Assembly: GCF_004698125.1 (NCBI RefSeq)
Contig: NZ_ML214297.1
Location: 434,001-498,000, forward strand
Direction of reading: 5' to 3'
Length of the DNA stretch: 64,000 nucleotides
DNA from: Halosimplex halophilum
Lineage (GTDB): Archaea; Halobacteriota; Halobacteria; Halobacteriales; Haloarculaceae
The notes under the pieces were generated by a model that saw only the letters and a list, made by a program, of their open reading frames with translations, was not told where the DNA came from and made no database searches. Below, piece by piece: positions 26,479 through 34,490 of the stretch. Within the stretch, counting starts at the first letter, position 1. The number at the start of each line of letters is the position of its first letter. Position numbers and translations under genes: made by a program.

Positions 26479-28443
26479 GTGAGCACAGACCAGGCGATCG
26501 ACGCGGAGTACATCGAGCGGCACAGGGAGGAGATCGACCACCCGCTGTGGCAGCTGTTCATGCGTTTCGGCGACGGGCACCGTCGCTGGTTCGTCCTCGG
26601 CGTCCTCGCGAGCATCGGCTCGCGGTTCTTCTCGCTGGTGCCGCCCGTGATCCTCGGGCGGGCCATCGACGCCATCTTCCGGGACGACGCCGCCTTCACC
26701 CTGCCGTTCGTCCCCGCGGCCTGGCTCCCCGAGACGACGATGGGCCAGTTCTGGTTCGCGATCGGCGCGATGGCCGTCGCGATGCTCGGACAGGCCGTGC
26801 TGATCTTCACCCGGGCGACTTCCCTCAACCTGTTCTCCCACCGGGTGAAACACGAGGCCCGCACCGCCACCTACCAGCAGATGCAGCGGCTGGACATGAA
26901 CTTCTTCAACGAGGTCCAGACCGGCGAGCTCATCTCGATCCTCTCGAACGACACCAACCGGCTGGAGCAGTTCCTCGACTCGATGATGGGCGAGATGATC
27001 CAGCTGATCGTCCTCATGCTGGGGACGGCGGTCATCCTCCTGTGGATGAACCCGATGCTGTCGGTCGTGACGCTGACTGTCATCCCGCTGTCCGCGGTGT
27101 TCACCCTCTGGTACATGCGGCTGGCCGAGGAGCGCTACGCCGACATCCGCGAGTCGGTCGGTGACCTCAACAGCCGCCTGGAGAACAACCTCGGCGGCAT
27201 CGAGGTCATCAAGACCTCCAACACCGAGGACTACGAGGACGAGCGCGTCAGGGACCACTCCTACCGCTACTTCAAGCTCGACTGGCTGGCGCTGCGGCTG
27301 AGCTTCGTCTACCGCCCGGGGCTGCGGGCGCTGACCTCCCTCGCGTTCATCGCGACGTTCGTCGTCGGCGGGATCTGGATCCTGAACGGGCCGCCGGGGC
27401 CGCTGTCCAACCAGCTGACGTTCATGGGCCAGACCTACGACACCACACTCACCGTCGGGACGCTCGTCACGTTCCTCCTGCTGACCCAGCGGCTGGTCAA
27501 CCCGCTCGCGCAGATGTCGAACATCATCGAGCGCTACGAGGACGCCAAGGCCTCGACCAAGCGCATCCTCGGGCTGATGAGCCTGCCGGTCCGCATCCAG
27601 GACAAGCCCGACGCGGTCGACCTCGGCGACGTGGAGGGCCGCGTCGAGTACGACGGCGTGACCTTCAGCTACGACGAGGACGAGGTCGTCCTCGACGACA
27701 TCGACATCGACGTGGAGCCGGGCGAGACGGTCGGCCTCGTCGGTCCCACGGGCGCCGGCAAGACGACGATCGTCAAGCTACTCCTGCGGCTGTACGACGT
27801 GGACGAGGGGGCCGTCCGCGTCGACGGCCACGACGTGCGCGACGTGACGGTCTCCAGCCTGCGCGGGGCGATGGGCTACGTCGGCCAGGACAACTTCCTG
27901 TTCGACGGCACCGTCGCCGACAACGTCAAGTACGGCCAGTTCGACGCCAGCCGCGAGGAGGTGGTCGAGGCCTGCAAGCGCGCCGAGGCCCACGAGTTCA
28001 TCCAGAACCTCCCGGAGGGCTACGACACCGACATCGGCGAGCGGGGCGTGAAGCTGTCGGGCGGGCAGCGCCAGCGGGTCGCCGTCGCGCGGACCATCCT
28101 CCAGCACCCCGCGATCATGATCTTCGACGAGGCGACCTCCGCCGTCGACACCGAGACGGAGATGCTCATCCAGCGCTCCATCGACGAACTCGCCGCCGAC
28201 CGCACGACATTCATCATCGCCCACCGGCTCTCGACGGTCCGGGACGCCGACACGATCCTCGTCCTCGACGACGGGGAGATCGTCGAGCGGGGCACCCACG
28301 AGGAGCTGCTGGAGAGCGACGGCCTCTACGCCAACCTCTGGCGCGTCCAGGCCGGCGAGATCGAGGACCTCCCCGAGGAGTTCGTCGAACAGGCCAGCGA
28401 GCGGGTGGCCCAGCAGGCGCTCGACGCCGCCGAGGACGACTGA
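26479..28443 (+). CDS. ABC exporter (fused TMD-NBD, multidrug/lipid type)
   Basis: This 654-residue half-transporter has a six-helix ABC_membrane domain (about 40-340) followed by the ATPase domain (about 380-625). Visible motifs are Walker A (GPTGAGKTT), Q-loop (GYVGQDNFLF), signature (LSGGQRQRVAVART), Walker B (IMIFDEATSAVD) and the H-loop (IIAHRLSTV). It is a likely homodimer. GTG 26479 is preferred because CCTTTTTAGCC (26437-26447) is a plausible TATA box ahead of it. The substrate is unknown. The acidic tail after the NBD is common in haloarchaea. Confidence 0.9.
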   Translation: MSTDQAIDAEYIERHREEIDHPLWQLFMRFGDGHRRWFVLGVLASIGSRFFSLVPPVILGRAIDAIFRDDAAFTLPFVPAAWLPETTMGQFWFAIGAMAVAMLGQAVLIFTRATSLNLFSHRVKHEARTATYQQMQRLDMNFFNEVQTGELISILSNDTNRLEQFLDSMMGEMIQLIVLMLGTAVILLWMNPMLSVVTLTVIPLSAVFTLWYMRLAEERYADIRESVGDLNSRLENNLGGIEVIKTSNTEDYEDERVRDHSYRYFKLDWLALRLSFVYRPGLRALTSLAFIATFVVGGIWILNGPPGPLSNQLTFMGQTYDTTLTVGTLVTFLLLTQRLVNPLAQMSNIIERYEDAKASTKRILGLMSLPVRIQDKPDAVDLGDVEGRVEYDGVTFSYDEDEVVLDDIDIDVEPGETVGLVGPTGAGKTTIVKLLLRLYDVDEGAVRVDGHDVRDVTVSSLRGAMGYVGQDNFLFDGTVADNVKYGQFDASREEVVEACKRAEAHEFIQNLPEGYDTDIGERGVKLSGGQRQRVAVARTILQHPAIMIFDEATSAVDTETEMLIQRSIDELAADRTTFIIAHRLSTVRDADTILVLDDGEIVERGTHEELLESDGLYANLWRVQAGEIEDLPEEFVEQASERVAQQALDAAEDD

Positions 28444-28508
28444 GGTAACCTCGGCTTCAGCGGCGGTAGCTGGCCTATACCCTTTCGGCTCCGCCCGCTA
28501 TCGCGCGT

Positions 28509-28667
28509 ATGGCGACGCTCCAGGAGTACTGGGAACAGGTCGGCGTCGGCGGCCTGATACTCGTCGGCGTCCTGCTGTTTTTCGTCCCCGAACCGACCAC
28601 GTCCTTCCTCGGCATCGTCGTTCTGATGATCGCCTCGGTGATCTGGCTGGCGAACTGGGAGCGGTAG
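28509..28667 (+). CDS. Small two-TM membrane protein (52 aa)
   Basis: A short frame begins MATLQEYWEQVGVGG and has two hydrophobic helices (about 14-26 and 34-48) separated by PEPTTS. It ends ANWER. CCTATACCC near 28474-28482 lies about 28 nt ahead of the ATG, the spacing for a leaderless gene. The codon usage is like that of real genes here. I think of it as a conserved haloarchaeal small membrane protein; its function is unknown. Confidence 0.7.
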   Translation: MATLQEYWEQVGVGGLILVGVLLFFVPEPTTSFLGIVVLMIASVIWLANWER

Positions 28668-28711
28668 AGCGGAGAAGAATCCGAACAGATCCGAGTCGGA
28701 GAGAGTGACGC

Positions 28712-28819
28712 TCACTCGTCCCCGTAGATGTACTTCTCCGTCTCGGTTGCAGTCAGTGTTTCGTCTGAATCGATGTCCGAGTAGTCGAAATCCCGAAAGA
28801 ACGTGTCTTCCTCGTTCAT
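28712..28819 (-). CDS. Possible 35-aa acidic micro-protein
   Basis: The frame starts MNEEDTFFRDFDYSDIDS and ends YIYGDE. More than a third of the residues are Asp or Glu, typical of haloarchaeal proteins. A TATA-like sequence (minus strand CAAGATATTGTG, near 28843-28854) lies about 25-34 nt upstream of the ATG. The local GC is lower than that of the surroundings. There is no known family. It could be a real small gene or chance, since the frame is short. Confidence 0.45.
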   Translation of the reverse strand: MNEEDTFFRDFDYSDIDSDETLTATETEKYIYGDE

Positions 28820-28885
28820 AGGACCTGATTCGGTCTCCAAGCACAATATCTTGACCCTGAACGTGGAGGGAACAGCGATGCCGTG

Positions 28886-30850
28886 TTACTTCCCTTCGAA
28901 CTCGGGCTCGCGGTCCTGCTGGAAGGCCGCGAGGCCCTCCCACACGTCGTCGGTGGTAAAGAGCTGGCCGAAGGCGGAGGCCTCGTATTCCAGGCCGGCG
29001 TCGGTGTCGTCGCGGCCGGCGACCATCGCGCGCTTGGTGAGCTTCTGAGCGATGGGCGGCCCGGCGGCCAGATCCCGGGCTAGCTCCCACTTGCGGTCGT
29101 CGTACTCGTCCGGACTCACGACCTCGTTGACGAAGCCGTAGTCGTACATCGTCTCCGGGTCGTAGTCGTTCTTCGCGGTGAAGATGATCTCCTTGGCGCG
29201 GCCCTCGCCGACGACGTGTTTCAGGCGCTGGGTGCCGCCCCAGCCGGGCAGGAGGCCGAGGTTGTGCTCGGGCTGTCCGAACTGGCCGCTCTCGCTGGCG
29301 ATCCGCATATCCGCCGCGGTGGCGAGTTCCATCCCGCCGCCGAGGCAGTAGCCGTCGATCGCGGCGACGACCGGCATCCCGACCTCCTCCAGGCGGCCGA
29401 AGACGCGCTGGCCCTTGCGGGACATCTCGCTGGCGTCGAGGCCGCTCTCGGGCGCGGCGCTTGCGGCGTCGAACCCGGCGGAGAACGCGCGGTCGCCCGC
29501 GCCCTCGAGGAGCACCGTCCGGATCTCGTCGTCGGCTTCGAACTGGTCGAGCGCGGCGTCGATCTCGTCGATCATGTCGACGGTGATCGTGTTCATCCGC
29601 GCCGGGCGGTCGAGCCGGATGTGGCCGACCGCGCCGTCGGTCTCGACGACGATCTGTTCGTACTCGACTGTCTCGCCCCCGTCGTCACCGCCGTAGAAGC
29701 CGCCCTCGTCGGCGGCCGCGCGGAGGCCGTCGGAGACCTCGTAGCGGGCGGCGCCGGTCTCCTCGTGGAGGTCCTCCAGGGTTTCGACGAGGTCGTCCAG
29801 GCCGTAGGCGTCGGCGCGCTTGCCCGGCCCCTCGGGGAAACCCGCGCCGAGCATCATCGCCTCGTCGACGTCCGAGACGGGTGCCACGTCGTTCTCGACG
29901 AGCTTGCCGACCTCGTTGGCCATCACGGCCAGCAGCCGCGCCTCCACGTCGTCGCGGCCTTCGTCGGCCGGGATCTCGACGCCGCCGTCCTCGTAGTCGT
30001 AGAAGCCCTTCCCGGTCTTCTTGCCGAGTTCCTCGGCCTCGACCTTCTCTTCGAGGAGCGGACAGGGCTCGTAGGCGTCGCCGAGCACCTCGTGGAGGTA
30101 TTCGAGGACGTGCAGGGTCACGTCGTGGCCGACCTGGTCGCCGAGTTCGAACGCGCCCATTGGCAGGCCCATGTCGAAGGAGGTGGTGGAGTCGACCTCC
30201 GCGACGGTGGCCACGTCGTCGTGGACGAGCCAGCAGGCCTCGTTCATCTGCGGGACCAGGACCCGGTTGACGATGAACCCCGGCGAGTCCTTGCGCACCC
30301 GGACGGGCGTCTTGTCGAAGGCCTCGGCCAGTCGCTCGATGGCGTCGAGCGTCTCGTCGGCGGTGTGGTCGCCGCGGATGACCTCGACGAGCGCCATCCG
30401 GACCGGCGGGTTGAAGAAGTGCATCCCGCAGAACTGCTCCGGTCGCTCCGTCACCTCCGACAGTTCGGTGACCGAGAGGCTGGAGGTGTTCGTCGCGAAG
30501 ATGGCCTCGTCGGGCGCGTACTCCTCCAGTTCGGAGTACACGTCCTTCTTCACGTCCATCCGCTCGGGGACGGCCTCGATGACCACGTCCGCTTCGGCGA
30601 CGGCGGACTCGAAGTCGACGAGCGGTTCGACGCGGTCGAGCGCGGCGTCCGCCTCGTCATCGGAGATCTGGCCGCTCTCTGCGAGTTTCCCCAGCGACCA
30701 CTCGATGTTCTCGTAGCCGTCCTCGACGAACTCCTCCTTGATGTCCCGCATCGTCACGTCGTAGCCCGCCAGGGCCGCGACCTCGGCGATCCCGTGGCCC
30801 ATGTTGCCGGCGCCGAGTACCGCGACCTGCTCGATGTCCTCGAAGTTCAT
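28886..30850 (-). CDS. 3-hydroxyacyl-CoA dehydrogenase / enoyl-CoA hydratase fusion
   Basis: This 654-residue bifunctional enzyme has the NAD-binding dehydrogenase first (GAGNMGHGIAEVAALAGYDV from residue 12, then ATNTSSLSVTEL and HFFNPP) with its C-terminal helical domain to about 375. An enoyl-CoA hydratase/crotonase domain follows (about 395-654), with the oxyanion motif DGYCLGGGMELATAADMRIA. The order is the reverse of bacterial FadB and is known in archaea. The role is beta-oxidation or crotonyl-CoA hydration/3-hydroxybutyryl-CoA oxidation. It is divergent from an acyl-CoA dehydrogenase gene. Confidence 0.93.
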   Translation of the reverse strand: MNFEDIEQVAVLGAGNMGHGIAEVAALAGYDVTMRDIKEEFVEDGYENIEWSLGKLAESGQISDDEADAALDRVEPLVDFESAVAEADVVIEAVPERMDVKKDVYSELEEYAPDEAIFATNTSSLSVTELSEVTERPEQFCGMHFFNPPVRMALVEVIRGDHTADETLDAIERLAEAFDKTPVRVRKDSPGFIVNRVLVPQMNEACWLVHDDVATVAEVDSTTSFDMGLPMGAFELGDQVGHDVTLHVLEYLHEVLGDAYEPCPLLEEKVEAEELGKKTGKGFYDYEDGGVEIPADEGRDDVEARLLAVMANEVGKLVENDVAPVSDVDEAMMLGAGFPEGPGKRADAYGLDDLVETLEDLHEETGAARYEVSDGLRAAADEGGFYGGDDGGETVEYEQIVVETDGAVGHIRLDRPARMNTITVDMIDEIDAALDQFEADDEIRTVLLEGAGDRAFSAGFDAASAAPESGLDASEMSRKGQRVFGRLEEVGMPVVAAIDGYCLGGGMELATAADMRIASESGQFGQPEHNLGLLPGWGGTQRLKHVVGEGRAKEIIFTAKNDYDPETMYDYGFVNEVVSPDEYDDRKWELARDLAAGPPIAQKLTKRAMVAGRDDTDAGLEYEASAFGQLFTTDDVWEGLAAFQQDREPEFEGK

Positions 30851-30964
30851 GACGTGTGCATCCTCGCTCGGCTCCCGTTTCAAGGTTTCTCTCGGCCGTA
30901 AACGCTCGACTAGTTGATCGTTGATTACGAAGCGTTATGTATGCGAGACGATGACAAACGAGGT

Positions 30965-32122
30965 ATGGACTTCGCACTCACAGACGAGCAAGAGCAGGTC
31001 CGCGACGAAGTCCGTCGGTTCGCCGACAACGAGATCCGCCCGGTCGCCACCGAGTACGACACCGAGGAGAAGTTCCCTCGCGAACTGGTCGAGGAGGCCG
31101 CGGAGCTGGGACTCGTGGGCGCCAACGTCCCGCTGGAGTACGGCGGCGTCGGCTACGACTACCTGACCAACATCGTCATCGTCGAGGAGCTGTTCGCCGC
31201 CGACCCGGGGATCGGCCTCTCGATCTCCTCGGCGGCGTTCGGCGCCGACGCACTGGTCGAGTTCGGCACCGAGGAGCAGAAAGAGGAGTACCTCCGCCCG
31301 GTCGCGGAGGGCGAGGCAATCATGGGCTCGGCCATCAGCGAACCCGACGTGGGGTCGGACGTGTCCAGCGTCTCCACCAGTGCCCGCAAAGAGGGCGACG
31401 AGTGGGTCATCGACGGCAACAAAATGTGGATTACGAACGGCTCCGTGGGGGACTTTTTCGTCGTCCTCTGCGAGACGGACCCCGACGCCGAGGGCCGGTA
31501 CAACGGGTTCTCGCAGATCATCGTCGAGTCAGATCGAGAGGGATTCGAGGCCGAGAAGATCACCGGCAAACTGGGGATCCGCGCCTCGGACACCGCAGAA
31601 CTGCTGTTCGACGGTGTGCGAGTCCCCGAGGAGAACCTGCTGGGCACTCGCGGCGCGGGCTTCCTGCAACTCATGCAGTTCTTCGACGAGACCCGGACTG
31701 CGGTGGCCGCCCAGGGCGTCGGGATCGCCCGCGGCGCCGCCGAGCGCGCGCTCGACTACGCCCAGGAGCGCGAGCAGTTCGACCGCCCCATCAGCGAGTT
31801 CCAGGCCATCCAGCACAAGCTCGCGGACATGCACACCAAGACGGAGGCAGCCCGCCAGCTGACCTACAAGTCGGCCTGGAGCGTCGACCACGCCGACGAC
31901 CAGCTCACGAAGCTCGCCTCGATGGCCAAGGAGTACGCCTCCCGGATCGCCGTCGACGTGGCCGACGAGGCCGTCCAGATCCACGGCGGCGCCGGCTACG
32001 TCAACGACTTCGACGTCGAGCGGTTCTACCGCGACGCCAAGATCACCCAGATCTACGAGGGCACCACCGAGATCCAGAAGAACATCATCGCCCGCGAACT
32101 GCTCGGCAAGGGCATGGTCTGA
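30965..32122 (+). CDS. Acyl-CoA dehydrogenase
   Basis: This 385-residue FAD-dependent enzyme oxidises acyl-CoA to enoyl-CoA. The N-terminal helix domain starts [19 protein letters not shown]. The FAD signature [15 protein letters not shown] is near residues 120-135. [22 protein letters not shown] is typical, and the catalytic region near the C-terminus reads [21 protein letters not shown] with [14 protein letters not shown]-like CGTTATGTATG near 30931-30941 is about 28 nt ahead. It is divergent from the HBD-ECH fusion, so the two steps of beta-oxidation are likely co-regulated. Confidence 0.95.
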   Translation: MDFALTDEQEQVRDEVRRFADNEIRPVATEYDTEEKFPRELVEEAAELGLVGANVPLEYGGVGYDYLTNIVIVEELFAADPGIGLSISSAAFGADALVEFGTEEQKEEYLRPVAEGEAIMGSAISEPDVGSDVSSVSTSARKEGDEWVIDGNKMWITNGSVGDFFVVLCETDPDAEGRYNGFSQIIVESDREGFEAEKITGKLGIRASDTAELLFDGVRVPEENLLGTRGAGFLQLMQFFDETRTAVAAQGVGIARGAAERALDYAQEREQFDRPISEFQAIQHKLADMHTKTEAARQLTYKSAWSVDHADDQLTKLASMAKEYASRIAVDVADEAVQIHGGAGYVNDFDVERFYRDAKITQIYEGTTEIQKNIIARELLGKGMV

Positions 32123-32139
32123 TCCCTCGGCCCTTTCGG

Positions 32140-32605
32140 TGACTATCCGATGGCTTTCCGGATGGCGCGCGCTGTCGAGCGTGCCCGCCTTCTGGCGGGC
32201 CGCTCGAAATAGTCGTGCGAGGGATGAGCACCGCAGCTTGCGAGGAGCGCAAGAGGCTGGGGAGGTGTGAGGCCCGCTGCGGTGCTGTGCGGGGCGGTCT
32301 GCGGTGCCGTGCTGTGCGGTCCCTGGCGTCCGCGCGAACGTGTGAGCGCGGGCTCGGGAGAGCTTGCTCTCCCGGCGGACTGAACGGGCGAGGCGCGCTC
32401 GCGTTTATCCAGTCGTCTGAGCGGGCCACTATCCGAAGCGGCCTCTTGGGCCGCAAGGATATCCCGCTCAGCGACCGCGAGCGGGCCGAGGGCTTTCATC
32501 GCTTGCTGTCTCCTGCGGTCGAAACGACTGCTAGCGAGCGGGCCGAGGGCTTTCGATGCCTGCTGTCACCTGCGGTCGACGAGACCGCTAGAGCGGGTCG
32601 GATAA
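32140..32605. repeat. Non-coding hairpin-rich repeat element
   Basis: Between the acyl-CoA dehydrogenase and cysE lie about 660 bases without a convincing gene. They contain four strong inverted repeats: 32175-32207 (14-bp stem with one bulge, TTCT loop), 32228-32285 (10-bp outer stem GCACCGCAGC/GCTGCGGTGC with inner TTGCG/CGCAA), 32355-32374 (9-bp stem CGGGAGAGC) and 32418-32470 (8+4+6-bp nested stem). Two copies of a 57-bp tandem repeat follow at 32477-32590. I recall similar sequence, such as the GGGCCGAGGGCTTTC core, between genes in other haloarchaea. It may be a mobile palindromic repeat family or a structured RNA. Confidence 0.7.
32477..32590. repeat. 57-bp tandem repeat, two copies
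   Basis: Unit 1 is 32477-32533 and unit 2 is 32534-32590. The first 21 bases are identical (GCGAGCGGGCCGAGGGCTTT then C) and 48 of 57 positions agree by my alignment. A third partial start, GAGCGGGTCGG, follows at 32591. The period is a multiple of three, so spurious ORFs run through it. It forms the 3' part of the hairpin-rich element. Confidence 0.75.
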
Positions 32606-32786
32606 TTTAAGCCGCTGGCAGAGCGACACCGAAACATGGACTTCGGGCGCTCGCGCTCGTCCGGTCGCACGGCACACGACCAGCCGAACAGTGTTCGGCG
32701 CTGCCGTTGTTGAGCGCCCGCTCTTTCTCCGACGCATCGACCCGTTCGACCCACCGATCCCGACCGACCACGACACGGACCAGACA
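32602..32786 (+). promoter_or_regulatory. cysE promoter and structured 5' leader
   Basis: GATAATTTAAGCC (32601-32613) is a good TATA box. Transcription would begin near 32635, leaving a leader of about 150 nt, long for this genome. The leader can fold: GGGCGCTC (32645-32652) pairs with GAGCGCCC (32712-32719), enclosing a 17-nt near-perfect palindrome GCCGAACAGTGTTCGGC (32683-32699). It could be a regulatory RNA structure or a repressor operator. Its effect on cysE is inferred only from position. Confidence 0.5.
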
Positions 32787-33443
32787 ATGTTCGACAGACT
32801 CCGCGAAGACGTACGCACAGCCCGGGAGACCGACCCCGCCGCGAAAAGCAGCGCCGAGGTACTGCTCTACGCCGGCGTCCACGCCGTCTGGGCCTACCGG
32901 CTGGCCCACTGGCTGTGGACCCGCGAGTTCCACTTCACCGCCCGACTCCTCTCCCAGCTCACCCGGTTTTTCACAGGCGTAGAGATCCACCCCGGCGCGG
33001 ACCTGGGCCGTCGAGTCTTCGTCGACCACGGGATGGGCGTCGTCATCGGCGAGACGGCCGAGGTGGGCGACGACGTGGCGATGTACCACGGCGTCACGCT
33101 CGGCGGGGACGACCCGCGACCCGTCAAACGGCACCCGACCGTCGGCGACCGCGTGACGCTGGGCGCGAACGCGACGCTCGTGGGCGACATCACGGTCGGC
33201 GACGACGCGACCGTCGGCGCCGGCGCCGTCGTCGTCGAGGACGTGCCGCCCGGCGCGACCGTCGTCGGCAACCCCGCCGAGGTCGTCGACGGGGACGACG
33301 CCGGGACCGAACCGGAATCCGCGACGACACCGGAAGCCGCCGAAGGAAGCAGCGCCGAGCCCACTGCGGACGAACCGGCGGACGACGAGACGGCGACGCC
33401 CCCCGACCCACCGGCCTGCTGCGGCGCGGCCGGCGCGAGTTGA
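32787..33443 (+). CDS. cysE: Serine O-acetyltransferase (CysE/EpsC type)
   Basis: This enzyme transfers acetyl from acetyl-CoA to serine, the first step of cysteine synthesis. It has 218 residues. A helical N-terminal region (about 1-65) is followed by the left-handed beta-helix of hexapeptide repeats (about 70-165). [18 protein letters not shown] and YHGVTLGGD contain the catalytic His-Asp/His residues of the family. The C-terminal 50 residues are a Pro/Ala/Asp/Glu-rich tail ending [11 protein letters not shown] 32787 starts the usual FDRLREDV helix, whereas the upstream frame is leader. Confidence 0.92.
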   Translation: MFDRLREDVRTARETDPAAKSSAEVLLYAGVHAVWAYRLAHWLWTREFHFTARLLSQLTRFFTGVEIHPGADLGRRVFVDHGMGVVIGETAEVGDDVAMYHGVTLGGDDPRPVKRHPTVGDRVTLGANATLVGDITVGDDATVGAGAVVVEDVPPGATVVGNPAEVVDGDDAGTEPESATTPEAAEGSSAEPTADEPADDETATPPDPPACCGAAGAS

Positions 33444-33536
33444 ACGGGCAGGGTGCGCCCCGCCAGTCGACTGCTCCTCGGCGGCGCCGCGGCCGTCCGA
33501 AACCCCCATGCCGTCCCGGCACCGAACACCGGGGCG

Positions 33537-34115
33537 ATGACAGCGGACCCAATCGAGGAACTCGCCGCGGACGACGTGCTCGGGCCGGTCGTCGACGAGC
33601 ACGGACCCGTCGCGCTGGAGCCGGCCGACGACCTCTACGAGCGGCTGGTCGTCTCGCTGATCCGCCAGCAGGTGTCGATGGACGCCGCCGCGGCCATCCG
33701 CGAGCGGCTGTTCGACGCCGTCGAGGTCACGCCCGAATCTATCGTCGAGGCCGACCACGCCACCCTCCACGAGGCCGGCCTCTCCGAGGCGAAGGCCGAC
33801 TACGTCAAAAGCGCCGCGAGCGCCTTCCTCACGCGCGAGTGGGACCGCGACACCTTCGCCGAGATGAGCGACGAGGCGGTCAAAGCGGAACTGACCGACA
33901 TCCACGGCATCGGCCCGTGGACTGCCGATATGTTCCTGATGTTTGGACTGGCCCGTGAGGACGTGTTCCCCGTCGGCGACCTGGGCATCCGAAAGGGGAT
34001 GGACCGGCTGTTCGACGCCGACATGACCCGCGCCGAGATGACCGACGCCGCCGAGCGCTGGCAACCCTACCGGAGCTACGCCAGTCTCTACCTCTGGCGG
34101 GCCGTGGAGGGGTGA
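33537..34115 (+). CDS. DNA-3-methyladenine glycosylase (HhH-GPD, AlkA-like)
   Basis: This base-excision repair glycosylase has 192 residues. The helix-hairpin-helix and Gly/Pro/Asp loop are visible: DIHGIGPWTADMFLMFGL then VFPVGDLGIRKG, where the Asp in GD is the catalytic residue. LIRQQVSMDAAAAIRERL is the typical N-terminal helix. It lacks an iron-sulfur cluster, consistent with AlkA/MAG-like enzymes. The start at 33537 excludes an implausible N-terminal extension. The next gene begins 3 nt after the stop. Confidence 0.9.
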   Translation: MTADPIEELAADDVLGPVVDEHGPVALEPADDLYERLVVSLIRQQVSMDAAAAIRERLFDAVEVTPESIVEADHATLHEAGLSEAKADYVKSAASAFLTREWDRDTFAEMSDEAVKAELTDIHGIGPWTADMFLMFGLAREDVFPVGDLGIRKGMDRLFDADMTRAEMTDAAERWQPYRSYASLYLWRAVEG

Positions 34116-34118
34116 GTC

Positions 34119-34457
34119 GTGGGCGACGATCCTATCGATGACGGTGGGTCACTGCAGGAGCGCGTCGAACGCCTCCACGCCGAACTCGAAGCGACGGAGG
34201 AGCGGCCGGTCGACCGGACGGCGAGCCGGTGGATCGGGGAGGCCCAGGCGGTCGCCGGCGACGCGGCGGGTCTGGCAGCCGACGCGGCGGGCTCGGCCGC
34301 CGACGAGTCGGCCGCGTCGACCGTCCGCGAGCGGGTCGGCCACGTCGCCGACCTGCTCGACAACGTCGACGGGACCGGCGATCCGGCGGCCGACGAGCGC
34401 GTGGCGACGGCGCGGTCGCTGGCGGAAGATATCGCGGGGGACGACGACGAGAACTGA
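34119..34457 (+). CDS. Hypothetical acidic protein downstream of alkA-like gene
   Basis: This 112-residue protein starts at GTG 34119. The N-terminus (residues 8-30) is a predicted coiled coil (LQERVERLHAELEATEERPVD), the middle is an Ala-rich helix and the C-terminus is acidic. It has no membrane segment or cysteine. The 3-nt spacing suggests an operon with the glycosylase. I recall that similar small proteins follow this glycosylase in haloarchaea, but I cannot name the family. The function is unknown. Confidence 0.65.
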   Translation: MGDDPIDDGGSLQERVERLHAELEATEERPVDRTASRWIGEAQAVAGDAAGLAADAAGSAADESAASTVRERVGHVADLLDNVDGTGDPAADERVATARSLAEDIAGDDDEN

Positions 34458-34490
34458 GAGCGGGCGCGGAACCACCCCGGCGAAGGCCGG

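Noticed and set aside
32215-32610. 131-residue frame through the hairpin region
   Set aside because: It consists of arginine- and serine-rich residues unlike the acidic proteome and is explained by the tandem repeat and hairpins.
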